Shown here: in pieces, positions 21,301 through 27,788 of the stretch
Layout: each line of letters starts with the position of its first letter
Position numbering within the stretch: the stretch's first letter is position 1
From: Stigmatella ashevillena
GTDB lineage: Bacteria; Myxococcota; Myxococcia; Myxococcales; Myxococcaceae
DNA length: 64,000 bases
Reading direction: 5' to 3'
NCBI RefSeq assembly: GCF_028368975.1
Contig: NZ_JAQNDM010000002.1
Coordinates: 2,800,007-2,864,006 of the forward strand
The notes under the pieces: generated by a model
The model's database searches: none
The model's input: the letters and a program-made list of their open reading frames with translations, nothing else
Told to the model about the DNA's origin: nothing
Made by a program: the position numbers and the translations under genes

Positions 21301-24300
21301 CGTCACCGCCGTGATGGTGAGCGTCTCGCCCGTGTCCGGCGTCGTGGTGTCATTGGCCAGGACGTTCAGCACCGTGGCCCCGCTGTTCTCCGCCACGATG
21401 AAGTTGTCGTTCCTGGCATCGGGCGGATGGTTCACGGGCGTCACCGTCACCGTCACCGTCGCCGTGTCCGTGCCGCCGTTGCCATCCGACACCGTGTACG
21501 TGAACGTCGTGGTCCCGCTGTAGTTGGTGGCGGGCGTGAAGCGCAGCACGCCTCCTGACAGCACCACCGTGCCGTTCGCGGGCTGCGTCACCGCCGCAAT
21601 GGAGAGCGTTTCCCCCACGTCCGGCGCCAGCGTGTCATTGGCCAGCACGTCCAGCGCCGTGGCCCCACTGTTCTCCGCCACCGTGAACGCATCGTCCTCG
21701 GCCGCCGGCGGGTCGTTCACCGGCGTCACCGTCACCGTCACCGTCGCCGTGTCCGTGCCGCCGTTGCCGTCCGACACTGTGTACGTGAACGTCGTGGTGC
21801 CGTTGTAGTTGGCCGGTGGCGTGTAGCTCACGTTGCCCGTGCCGAGGATCACCGTGCCATTCGCGGGCTGGGTCACCGCCGTGAGGAGCAACGTCTCGCC
21901 GGTATCCGGCAGGGTGGTGTCATTGGCGAGCACCTCCAGCACCGTGGCCGCACTGTCCTCGGCCACCGTGTAGCTGTCGTTGACGGCATCCGGCGGGTCA
22001 TTCACCGGCGTCACCGTCACCGTGACGGTCGCCGTGTCCGAGCCTCCGTTGCCATCCGACACCGTGTACGTGAACGTCGTGGTGCCACTGAAGTTGGCCG
22101 CCGGAGTGAAGCGCGCCACGCCTCCCGACAGCACCACCGTGCCATTCGCAGGCTGGGTCACCGCCACAATCGAGAGCGTCTCGCCCACATCCGGGGCCAG
22201 CGTGTCGTTGGCCAGCACGTCCAGCGCCGTGGCCCCGCTGTCCTCCAGCACCGTGTAGGCATCATCCTCGGCCACCGGCGGGTCGTTCACCGGCGTCACC
22301 GTCACCGTCACCGTGGCCGTCGCCGTGCCCCCGTTGCCATCGGAGATCGTGTACGTGAACGTCACGGTCCCGTTGTAGTTGGCCGGTGGCGTGTAGCTCG
22401 CGTTGGCCGCGGTGAAGGTCACCGTGCCGTTCGCAGGCTGCGTCACCGCCGTGACGGACAGCACCTCGCCGACGTCCGGCGCGGCGGTGTCGTTGGCCAG
22501 CACGTTCAGCACCGTGGCACCGCTGTCCTCGGCCACCGTAAAGCTGTCGTTCCGGGCCACCGGCGGGTTGTTCTGAGCCACGACCCGAACCGTCACCGTG
22601 GCCGTGTCGGTGCCCCCGTTGCCGTCAGAGATGGTGTAGGTGAACGTTGTGGTGCTCTGGAAACCCGGGCTGGGTGTGAAGCTCACGCCCGTGGCCGTGA
22701 AGGTCACCGTGCCGTTCGCGGGTTGAGTCACCGCCGTGACGGTCAACGTCTCACCGGTATCCGGCGCGAACGTGTCGTTGGCCAGCACGTCCAGCACCGT
22801 GGTGCCAGCGGTGTCCATCACCGTGTAGCTGTCGTTGACGGCGTCGGGCGGGTCGTTCACCGGCGTCACCGTCACCGTCACCGTGGCCGTCGCCGTGCCC
22901 CCGTTGCCGTCGGACACCGTGTACGTGAACGTCGTGGTCCCGTTGTAGTTCGGCGCGGGCGTGAAGCGCACCACGCTCGTGGTCGAGGTCACCGTGCCGT
23001 TGGCGGGCTGGGTCACCCCTGTAATGGTCAGCGTCTCACCGGTATCCGGCAGGGTGGTGTCGTTGGCCAGCACGTCCAGCGGCGTGGCCCCACTGTCCTC
23101 CAGCACCGTGAAGCTGTCGTCCTGAGCCACCGGCGGGTCATTCACGTTCGTCACCGTCACGGTGACGATGGCCGTGCGGCTCCCGCCGTTGCCGTCCGAC
23201 ACCGTGTACGTGAACGTCGTGGTCCCGCTGAAGCCAGGCGTGGGGGTGAAGCTCACGTCCGCGGCGGTGAAGGTCACCGTGCCGTGGGCCGGCTGCGTCA
23301 CCCCGGAGACGGTCAGCGTCTCGCCCGTATCCGGCGCCGTGGTGTCGTTGAGCAGCACGTTGAACACCGTGGCCCCACTGTTCTCCGCCACCGTGTAGCT
23401 GTCGTCGACGGCCGTAGGCGGGTCGTTCACCGGCGTCACCGTCACCGTCACCGTCGCGGTGTCCGAGCCTCCGTTGCCATCGGAGATCGTGTACGTGAAC
23501 GTCGTGGTCCCGTTGTAATTGGCAGGCGGCGCATAGCGCACCACGCCCGCCGACAGGGTCACCGAGCCCTGCGTGGGCTGGGTCACCGACTTGACGGACA
23601 GCGTCTCGCCCGTGTCCGGAGCGAAGGTGTCGTTGGCCAGCACGTCCAGCGCCGTGGCGCCGCTGTCCTCCACCACCGAGACCGCGTCGTCCACCGCATC
23701 GGGCGGATCATTGACCGGCGTCACCGTCACCGTGACGGTCGCCGTGTCCGTGCCCCCGTTCCCGTCGGAGGCCGTGTAGGTAAACGTCGTGGTGCCATGG
23801 AAGTTGGCCGCGGGCGTGAAGCTCACGTTCGTGGCCGTGAAGGTCACCGTGCCATTCGCGGGCTGCGTCACCGCCGAGACGGTCAGCGTCTCGCCCGTGT
23901 CCGGCGCCGTGGTGTCGTTGACCAGCACGTTGAACACCGTCGCCGCGCTGTCCTCGAGCACCGTGTAGGCATCGTCGTTGGCCACCGGCGGATCGTTCAC
24001 CGGCGTCACCGTCACCGTCACCGTGGCCGTCGCCGTGCCCCCGTTGCCATCGGAGATCGTGTACGTGAACGTCACGGTCCCGTTGTAGTTGGCCGCAGGC
24101 GTGAAGCTGACGCCCGTGGCCGTGAAGGTCACCGTGCCGCTCGCGGGCTGCGTCACCGCCGTGACGGTCAGCGTCTCGCCCGTGTCCGGGGCGAACGAGT
24201 CGTTGGCGAGCACGTCCATCGCCGTGGCCCCACTGCTCTCGGCCACCGTGAAGGCATCGTTCTTCGCGGTGGGCGGATCGTTGACCGGCGTCACCGTCAT

Positions 24301-27300
24301 CGTGACGGTGGCCGTGTCCGTGCCCCCCCGGTTGTCCGACAACGTATAGGTGAACGTCGTGACGCCGAAGAAGTTGGCCGTGGGCCTGAAGCGCACCGTC
24401 GTGCCATTCAGGGTCACCGTGCCGTTCGCGGGCTGCGTCACCGCCGAGACAAAGAGCGTCTCGCCCACGTCGGGCTCCGCCGTGTCGTTGGCCATCACAT
24501 CCACCACGGTCGCCGCGCTGTCCTCAAGCACCGTGAAGGCATCGTCGTTGGCCGTCGGCGGATCATTCACGTCCGACACCGTCACGGTGACCGTGGCCGT
24601 GCTGGTACCCCCGTTGCCATCCGAGATGGTGTAGGTGAACGTCGTGGTGCCCCGGAAACCCGTGGCCGGGGAGAAGGTGACGCCCGTGGCCGTGAAGGTC
24701 ACCGTGCCGTTCGCGGGCTGCGTCACCGCCGTGACGGACAGCGTCTCGCCCGTGTCGGGGGCGAACGAGTCGTTGGCCAGCACGTCCAGCACCGTGCTGG
24801 TGCTGTGCTCGTCCACCGTGAAGGCGTCGTTCACCGCGGTGGGCGGGTCATTGACCGGCGTCACCGTCACCGTGACGGTGGCGGTGTCCGTGCCTCCCCG
24901 GCCATCGGACGCCGTGTACGTGAACGTCGTGGTGCCATGGAAGTTGGCGGCCGGCCGGAAGCGGGCCTTCGTGGAGGAGAAGTTCACCGAGCCGTTCGCG
25001 GGCTGCGTCACGGCCGAGATGGCCAGCGTCTCGCCCACATCGGGGGCCGTCGTGTCATTGGCCAGCACGTCCAGATCCGTGAAGGCGCTGTCCTCGATCA
25101 CCGAGAAGGCATCGTCGTTGGCCGTCGGCGGATCATTCACATCCGCCACCGTCACGGTAACCGTGGCCGTATCGGTGCCGCCATTGCCATCCGAGATGGT
25201 GTAGGTGAACGTCGTGAGCCCCCGGAAGCCCGCGGCCGGGGAGAAGGTGACGCCCGTGGCCGTGAAGGTCACCGAGCCGTTCGCGGGCTGCGTCACCGCC
25301 GTGACGGACAGCGTCTCGCCCGTGTCGGGCGCCGAGGTGTCGTTGGCCAGCACGTCCAGCACCGTGCTGCTGCTCTGCTGATCCACGGTGAAGGAGTCGT
25401 TCACCGCGTCCGGCGGATCATTCACGTTCGTGACGGTGACGGTGACGGTGGCGATGTCCGTGCCCCCGTTTCCGTCCGAGGCCGTGTACGTGAACGTCGT
25501 GACCCCGGCGAAGTTGGCCGTGGGCGTGAAGCGCACGTTGCCCGCGGTGAAGGTCACCGTGCCGTTCGCGGGCTGCGTCACCGCCACGATGGAGAGCGTC
25601 TCGCCCAGCTCGGGTCCTACCAGGTCATTGGCCAGCACGTTGAACGTGGTCAGCCCGCTGTCCTCGAGCACCGTGTAGGCATCATCCACGGCGTCCGGAG
25701 GATCGTTCACCGGGGTGATGGTCAGGTTCACCGTCGCCGTGGCCGAGCTGCCGTTGCCGTCCGTCATCGTGTAGGTGAACGACGTGGTACCCGCGTAGTT
25801 GAGGGGCGGCGAGTAGCGCACCACGCCCCCGACCAACGTCACCACGCCTCGCGAGGGCTGGGTCACCGCCGTCACCGTCAGGGTCTCGCCCAGGTCCGGC
25901 GCCGACGAGTCGTTGGCGAGCACGTTCAGCACGTTGTCGATGCTGTCCTCCTCCACCGTGAACGCGTCGTTGGTCGCGTGGACCGGGTCATTCACCGGAG
26001 TGACCGTGACCGTCACCGTGGCGGTGGCCGTGCCCCCGCGCCCGTCCGAGGCCGTATACGAGAACGTCGTGACGCCCTCGAAGTCCGCCGTGGGCTTGAA
26101 GCTGACGTTGGTGGGGGTGAAGGTCACCGTGCCATTCGCGGGCTGCGTGACGGCCACCACGGACAACGTCTCCCCCACGTCGGGGGCCGTCGTATCGTTG
26201 GCCAGCACATCCATGGCCGTGGCGGCGCTGTCCTCAAGGACCGTGAAGCTGTCGCTGGTGGCCGTGGGCGGTTGGTTGGGCTGGCCCACCGAGACCGTGA
26301 CCGTGGCGGTGTCCGTGCCTCCCCGGCCATCCGCGATGGTGTACGTGAACGTCGTGGTGCCTTGGAAACCCGGAGCGGACGTATAGGAGACGCCCGTGGC
26401 CGTGAACGTCACCGAGCCACTGGACGGCTGCGTCACCGCCGTGATGGTCAGCGTCTCGGGGCTGTCAGGCAGGTACGTGTCATTGGCCAGCACGTTGATC
26501 GGATAGTTCGTGCTGTCTCCGGGCACCCCGACGACGTCATCCACCGCGTCCGGCGGATCGTTGATGTCCTTGACGGTGATGGGGATGACGTCGTTGTCGC
26601 TCAGCACGTTGCCCAGACCGCTGTTCTTCAGGTCCAGGGTGGTGATGACCAGGGAGGCGGAGCCATAGAAGTTCGCCTTCGGCTTGTACTTCAGGCCATT
26701 CAGCGCGGCGTTGATGTCCACCAGCTTGCCCTCGAAGGACATGGCAGCATCCGCGGTGCCATCTCCGCCGAGGAAGGTCAGCCCCGCGATGCCACTGAGC
26801 GTCGTCACGCCCTGGTTGGCCGCGAGCGTCACGCGCAGGTTGCGGTTGAACACGTCCACGTCCGAGGTGGAGATCGTCTTGTTCGTGCCGGAGAAGACGA
26901 GCTCCGTGTCCTCGTCCATCGTCTGCGCCACGGGCACTGGCAGCTTGTTGACCGGGGCGTCGTTCTGGCCAACCACCGTCTCCTGCGAGGAGGTGTTGTC
27001 ACCGGGAGTGGGATCCGTCGACGTCGCCGAGGAGATGGTAGCGCTCGAGAGCATCAGGACGTCGTCCTGGAACGGCGCCATCATCGTGAACTTGATGCTC
27101 TGTGAGACGTTCACGCCGAACGTCGCCGCCGTGCACGTCCAGACATGGATGTTGCCCAGGGTGTTGCAGCTCCAGCCCGTGGGCGGAGTGAAGCTCTGGA
27201 AGAAGGACTGGGTCGGCAGGTTCACCGCCACCGACACGTTCTCCGCCGGGTTGGGGCCCAGGTTCTGGACGTCGATGGAGTAGACGACGAGGGCCCCCTC

Positions 27301-27579
27301 GGCGATGGGATCCGCCGAGTCCAGCAAGGTGACCCGCAGATTGGCGGGCCCCGCCAGCATCGGCTGGACGTGCACATCGGGCGCAACGCGCCAGTAGTCC
27401 GGGACCGTCTCCACCCGGGGCACCAGCAAAGGCTGAGCACTCACCGCGCCACGCGCGGAGGCGTCGTCAGCGGAGAACTCGTCGGGACCACAGGCCAGCC
27501 CCAGGGCGCTCACGAGGAGCAGTGCCAGCAGGGGGCGGAAACTCGTATTGCGGAGGAAAGGCTCGGAGGAACCCATCAT
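12337..27579 (-). CDS. Giant tandem-95 repeat surface protein fused in frame to an OmpA-family protein
   Basis: An uninterrupted 5080-aa frame between ftsA and ftsZ. Residues 1-30 are a signal sequence ending in a Cys (LGLAC, an imperfect lipobox). A DUF11-like domain spans about 79-205, and a cadherin-like module about 206-339. Forty tandem domains of about 95 residues occupy 340-4137; their typical cores are LDVLANDT, GETLTVTAVTQPANG and FTYTISDGNGGTDTATVTVTV. An Asp-rich, calcium-binding type (thrombospondin-3-like) region follows (4142-4450), then a MYXO-CTERM-like GGSGCG, a helix and RRRR (4457-4485). Without any stop, a second signal-peptide-like segment (4493-4515), a beta-rich region (4517-4800), more Asp-rich repeats (4820-4945) and an OmpA C-terminal peptidoglycan-binding domain (4950-5075, with NLRLSERRAKAV and GRDNNRRVEF) complete it. 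The tandem region suggests an adhesin or matrix protein. It may be a natural gene fusion or a lost stop codon. Confidence 0.88.
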   Translation of the reverse strand: MMGSSEPFLRNTSFRPLLALLLVSALGLACGPDEFSADDASARGAVSAQPLLVPRVETVPDYWRVAPDVHVQPMLAGPANLRVTLLDSADPIAEGALVVYSIDVQNLGPNPAENVSVAVNLPTQSFFQSFTPPTGWSCNTLGNIHVWTCTAATFGVNVSQSIKFTMMAPFQDDVLMLSSATISSATSTDPTPGDNTSSQETVVGQNDAPVNKLPVPVAQTMDEDTELVFSGTNKTISTSDVDVFNRNLRVTLAANQGVTTLSGIAGLTFLGGDGTADAAMSFEGKLVDINAALNGLKYKPKANFYGSASLVITTLDLKNSGLGNVLSDNDVIPITVKDINDPPDAVDDVVGVPGDSTNYPINVLANDTYLPDSPETLTITAVTQPSSGSVTFTATGVSYTSAPGFQGTTTFTYTIADGRGGTDTATVTVSVGQPNQPPTATSDSFTVLEDSAATAMDVLANDTTAPDVGETLSVVAVTQPANGTVTFTPTNVSFKPTADFEGVTTFSYTASDGRGGTATATVTVTVTPVNDPVHATNDAFTVEEDSIDNVLNVLANDSSAPDLGETLTVTAVTQPSRGVVTLVGGVVRYSPPLNYAGTTSFTYTMTDGNGSSATATVNLTITPVNDPPDAVDDAYTVLEDSGLTTFNVLANDLVGPELGETLSIVAVTQPANGTVTFTAGNVRFTPTANFAGVTTFTYTASDGNGGTDIATVTVTVTNVNDPPDAVNDSFTVDQQSSSTVLDVLANDTSAPDTGETLSVTAVTQPANGSVTFTATGVTFSPAAGFRGLTTFTYTISDGNGGTDTATVTVTVADVNDPPTANDDAFSVIEDSAFTDLDVLANDTTAPDVGETLAISAVTQPANGSVNFSSTKARFRPAANFHGTTTFTYTASDGRGGTDTATVTVTVTPVNDPPTAVNDAFTVDEHSTSTVLDVLANDSFAPDTGETLSVTAVTQPANGTVTFTATGVTFSPATGFRGTTTFTYTISDGNGGTSTATVTVTVSDVNDPPTANDDAFTVLEDSAATVVDVMANDTAEPDVGETLFVSAVTQPANGTVTLNGTTVRFRPTANFFGVTTFTYTLSDNRGGTDTATVTMTVTPVNDPPTAKNDAFTVAESSGATAMDVLANDSFAPDTGETLTVTAVTQPASGTVTFTATGVSFTPAANYNGTVTFTYTISDGNGGTATATVTVTVTPVNDPPVANDDAYTVLEDSAATVFNVLVNDTTAPDTGETLTVSAVTQPANGTVTFTATNVSFTPAANFHGTTTFTYTASDGNGGTDTATVTVTVTPVNDPPDAVDDAVSVVEDSGATALDVLANDTFAPDTGETLSVKSVTQPTQGSVTLSAGVVRYAPPANYNGTTTFTYTISDGNGGSDTATVTVTVTPVNDPPTAVDDSYTVAENSGATVFNVLLNDTTAPDTGETLTVSGVTQPAHGTVTFTAADVSFTPTPGFSGTTTFTYTVSDGNGGSRTAIVTVTVTNVNDPPVAQDDSFTVLEDSGATPLDVLANDTTLPDTGETLTITGVTQPANGTVTSTTSVVRFTPAPNYNGTTTFTYTVSDGNGGTATATVTVTVTPVNDPPDAVNDSYTVMDTAGTTVLDVLANDTFAPDTGETLTVTAVTQPANGTVTFTATGVSFTPSPGFQSTTTFTYTISDGNGGTDTATVTVRVVAQNNPPVARNDSFTVAEDSGATVLNVLANDTAAPDVGEVLSVTAVTQPANGTVTFTAANASYTPPANYNGTVTFTYTISDGNGGTATATVTVTVTPVNDPPVAEDDAYTVLEDSGATALDVLANDTLAPDVGETLSIVAVTQPANGTVVLSGGVARFTPAANFSGTTTFTYTVSDGNGGSDTATVTVTVTPVNDPPDAVNDSYTVAEDSAATVLEVLANDTTLPDTGETLLLTAVTQPANGTVILGTGNVSYTPPANYNGTTTFTYTVSDGNGGTDTATVTVTVTPVNDPPAAEDDAFTVAENSGATALDVLANDTLAPDVGETLSIAAVTQPANGTVVLSGGVLRFTPATNYSGTTTFTYTVSDGNGGTDTATVTVTVTPVNHPPDARNDNFIVAENSGATVLNVLANDTTTPDTGETLTITAVTQPANGTVTFTAGDVSFTPAANFNGTTTFTYTVSDGNGGTDTANVTVTVTPVNDPPVAEDDAYTVAEDSGFTTLDVLANDTTAPDTGETLSVIAVTLPAHGSVTLSAGVVRFRPEANFNGTTTFTYTVSDGNGGTDIATVTMTVTPVNDPPRAVNDSFTVAEDSGATPLDVLANDTTAPDTGETLTIIAVTQPGGGTVTFTPANVSFTPAANFFGTTAFTYTISDGNGGTATATVTLNVSPVNDPPTATNDAYSVAEDSGTTVLNVLANDSSAPEAGETLTITVVTQPAEGVVTFTPGNVSYTPPANYYGVTSFTYTISDGNGGTATATVTVTVTPVNDLPVANDDSFSVEENSGATALDVLANDTTAPDIGETLTITGVTQPTNGSATLTDGVVRFTPATDFNGTTSFVYTVSDGNGGTDTATVTVVVGGSNHRPTAEDDSYTVAEDSGATELDVLANDTTAPDTGETLTIVAVTQPTRGMVTFTAGKVSYTPPDNYFGATTFTYTVSDGNGGTDTANVTMTVTPVNDPPTANDDAITVAEDSGATVVEVLANDSTSPETGESLRVTAVTPSAHGTVTFTSENVSFTPAANYYGTTSFTYTVTDGGGASDEATVTVTVTPVNDPPDAVNDTFTMSEDLGTTPLDVLANDTFAPDTGETLAITEVTQPANGTVSFTATEVTFTPDIGFRGTTSFTYTISDGNGGTDTATVTVTVTPVNRPPTASDDAFTVAEDSGATELDVLVNDSTAPDLGETLSVAAVTQPAQGTVAIVADKVSYTPPANFFGTTSFTYTASDGRGGTDTATVVVTVTPVNDPPVANDDSFTVAANSGPTALNVLINDTITPDVGETLRVTAVTQPANGTVTFTAGNVSFTPAANFNGPTTFTYTISDGNGGTATATVTVIVGGTNKPPTANDDSFTVVEDSGATALDVLVNDTTAPDTGETLSILSVTQPANATVTIAANKVSFTPAANYNGITSFTYTVSDGNGGTDTALVTVSVTPVNDPPTANDDAFSVLEDSGFTVLDVRTNDTAEPDTGETLAVTAVTQPTNGQVTLITGTVRFRPVTNYNGTTTFTYTVSDGNGGTDTATVTVTVTPVNDPPTAVNDSFTVAEDSVATVLDVLANDRIAPDVGETLAVTSVTQPANGTVTFTAANVSFTPAANFNGSTSFAYTISDGNGGTATGTVTVTVTPVNDPPTANDDAFTVAKNSTATLLDVLLNDTAAPDVGETLTVASVTPPASGTVALTGGGVSFTPAPNFEGSTTFTYTVSDGHGGTDSATVTVTVEGANNPPVANDDAYTVAEDSAATEFNVLANDTFAPDVGETLTVSAVTQPTHGTVTFTATNVSFTPEANFNGTTVFTYTVSDGNGGVDSAAVTVTVTPVNDPPVANNDSFTVAEGTTAIQLNVLANDTAAPDTGETLTVTAVTQPVNGVVGLTGGLVRFTPTTGFNGTTSFTYTISDGNGGTATATVTVTVTPVNDPPDAVNDTFTVAEDSGTAVLDVLANDTSAPDVGETLTVTGVTQPAHGTASQSGGLVRFTPEANFHGVTVFSYTISDGNGGTDTATVTVTVTPVNDPPTAVNDSFRVAENSAASVLDVLLNDTFAPDEGETLTVTSVTQPANGTVELTGGVVSFTPAANFSGTTSFDYEISDGNGGTDTATVTVVVSGSNNPPAANDDSFTVNENSGPTVLDVLANDSFAPDTGETLTIIGVTQPAHGSVTFTTENVTFTPAVNYYGTTTFLYTISDGNGGRDQARVTVTVTPLNRPPDAVDDLFVVVTGSTSNALDVLANDTTAPDVGETLTITAVTQPTIGGGVGFTSSRVTFNATPGFTGTTSFTYTVSDGRGGTDTATVTVQVRPVNNPPTANDDSFNVPEDSDAVALEVLGNDSAAPDAGETLVVTAVTQPAHGTVTLMDGTVRFTPEANYNGTTTFTYTVSDGNGGSDTATVTVTVTPVNDPPTANDDTFVVDAGSGPTPLDVLANDTAEPDTGETLSIVSVTQPSPSQGLVAFTASGVSFTPSATFSATTFTYTISDGNGGTDTATVTVTAPLPPGDSDGDGLTDELEAKLGTDPMDDDTDDDGLMDGSEDANLNGVVDADETSPLVFDTDEDGLSDGLELGLAVPEGSNTDLSKFQADADPSTKTDPLNQDTDRGGVFDGIEDRNHNGRVDPGDLNPLDPSDDRDGDRDGVDYDREVQVGTDPFDNDSDDDGVPDGADGLEDTDGDGRINALDEDSDNDGILDGTERGVTAATAPSGTDKSSPNFRADIDPLTKTDPHKADTDGDGLPDGVEDADHSGSFDEGETDPTKVDTDGDRLSDGDEDKNHSGTVDPGETDPRKADTDQGGVDDGDELEIGSNPLDGSDDFLVGGSGCGSTGTSSLVPLALLLGLPLLRRRRQGQGSRQSALAGVWGVMAVLGGLGSLPAEAQSISPVSTSDKIDAQQYKPAPGLHDLLGLHSARVGRHLDWNVGVSVSYAKDPLTITHPVTDKVVYKLVASQLTVDLMGAIALRDRFELGVALPITSQTSSPPSDTRQDFQGADSTGLGNLRLVPKAHLLSRESLDLGVALPIHLPTGSSDFRGGPFSVHPRVLGEWRHGSGTRVLANLGFALRPKEQLRNLSVSNEFTYGVGAEVPFGKLTVGGSLAGALGLGQEGAEERPLELLAVVKYRFLNAFDAHVGGGPGFTRGYGTPEFRIVAGVSNWSLGGRKAPASKPVEPPVEPPVAVLKQEPVPVCPQGPEDLDGFQDEDGCADPDNDGDGILDASDKCPNEPETKNGFQDEDGCPDVAPPPPPVDTDGDGLTDDVDRCPTEPEDKDGFRDEDGCPDPDNDQDGVADASDKCPNEPETINGVNDEDGCPDKGKVKVLVEREKIVILDKIFFTSKMNVILPKSFSLLKQVAQVLKAHPEIEKIRVEGYTDDQGADEENLRLSERRAKAVLERLVQEGVEAERLESVGFGEARPVASNKTSKGRDNNRRVEFSVVKVKPLEVERPAP
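14035..14211 (-). other. Internal MYXO-CTERM-like anchor followed by a signal-peptide-like segment
   Basis: This is the junction inside the giant protein. Residues 4457-4485 read GGSGCGSTG, then a hydrophobic helix, then RRRR, which is the three-part layout of a MYXO-CTERM sorting signal that normally ends a protein. Seven residues later a hydrophobic stretch (ALAGVWGVMAVLGGLG) ends in a typical signal peptidase I site, AEA before Gln4516. All codons between are sense, so the two export signals are joined in one frame. No ATG or GTG with a good ribosome binding site is visible at the junction. Confidence 0.7.
15169..26562 (-). repeat. Array of forty tandem ~285-bp coding repeats (tandem-95 domains)
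   Basis: Forty units, mostly 282-285 bp, were counted from the recurring NDPP start and the VTQP core of each translated unit. The average is 94.95 residues. Adjacent units share long identical stretches; for example the coding for TGVTVTVT recurs at 282-bp intervals around 21721, 22003 and 22285. Unit boundaries vary slightly: several units begin NNPP, NKPP, NHPP or NRPP, and units preceding these often end in VGGSN, VGGTN or VEGAN rather than VTPV. Such arrays can change length by recombination and are prone to misassembly. Confidence 0.9.
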
Positions 27580-27720
27580 GGGGATGTTCCAGGATCGTTG
27601 TGGGGCTGTGGCGAGCAGCCCCCTCAGGCGATCAGTCGAAGAAGAGTAACGACGTCAGCAGTGGGATCGAAGTGTCCTACCTGCGGCGTTACACCCCTGA
27701 TTCTACCCGAGGACTGTCAG

Positions 27721-27760
27721 ATAAAAAAAAGAGGGACCCCCGGCGGGATCCCTCTTCTTG
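27721..27760 (-). terminator. Rho-independent terminator after ftsA
   Basis: Read on the minus strand, AAGAGGGA (27756-27749) pairs with TCCCTCTT (27736-27729), with extra GC pairing inside the loop, and is followed by a run of T. It is about 30-65 bases beyond the ftsA stop and before the giant gene, so dcw transcription probably ends here. The 140 bases between this site and the giant gene's ATG must then hold that gene's promoter; no clear -35/-10 pair was picked out. Confidence 0.85.
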
Positions 27761-27788
27761 CTTTCCGGGCTTCGGTAGAGCAGCCGAG

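Noticed and set aside
15169..26562. CRISPR-like array
   Set aside because: The repeats are about 285 bp, lie within one reading frame and lack short direct repeats with unique spacers.
22723..27105. A 1460-residue open frame on the plus strand opposite the giant gene
   Set aside because: It is an antisense shadow of the repeat array; its Arg/His-rich, 95-residue periodic translation mirrors the repeats and has no recognisable domain.
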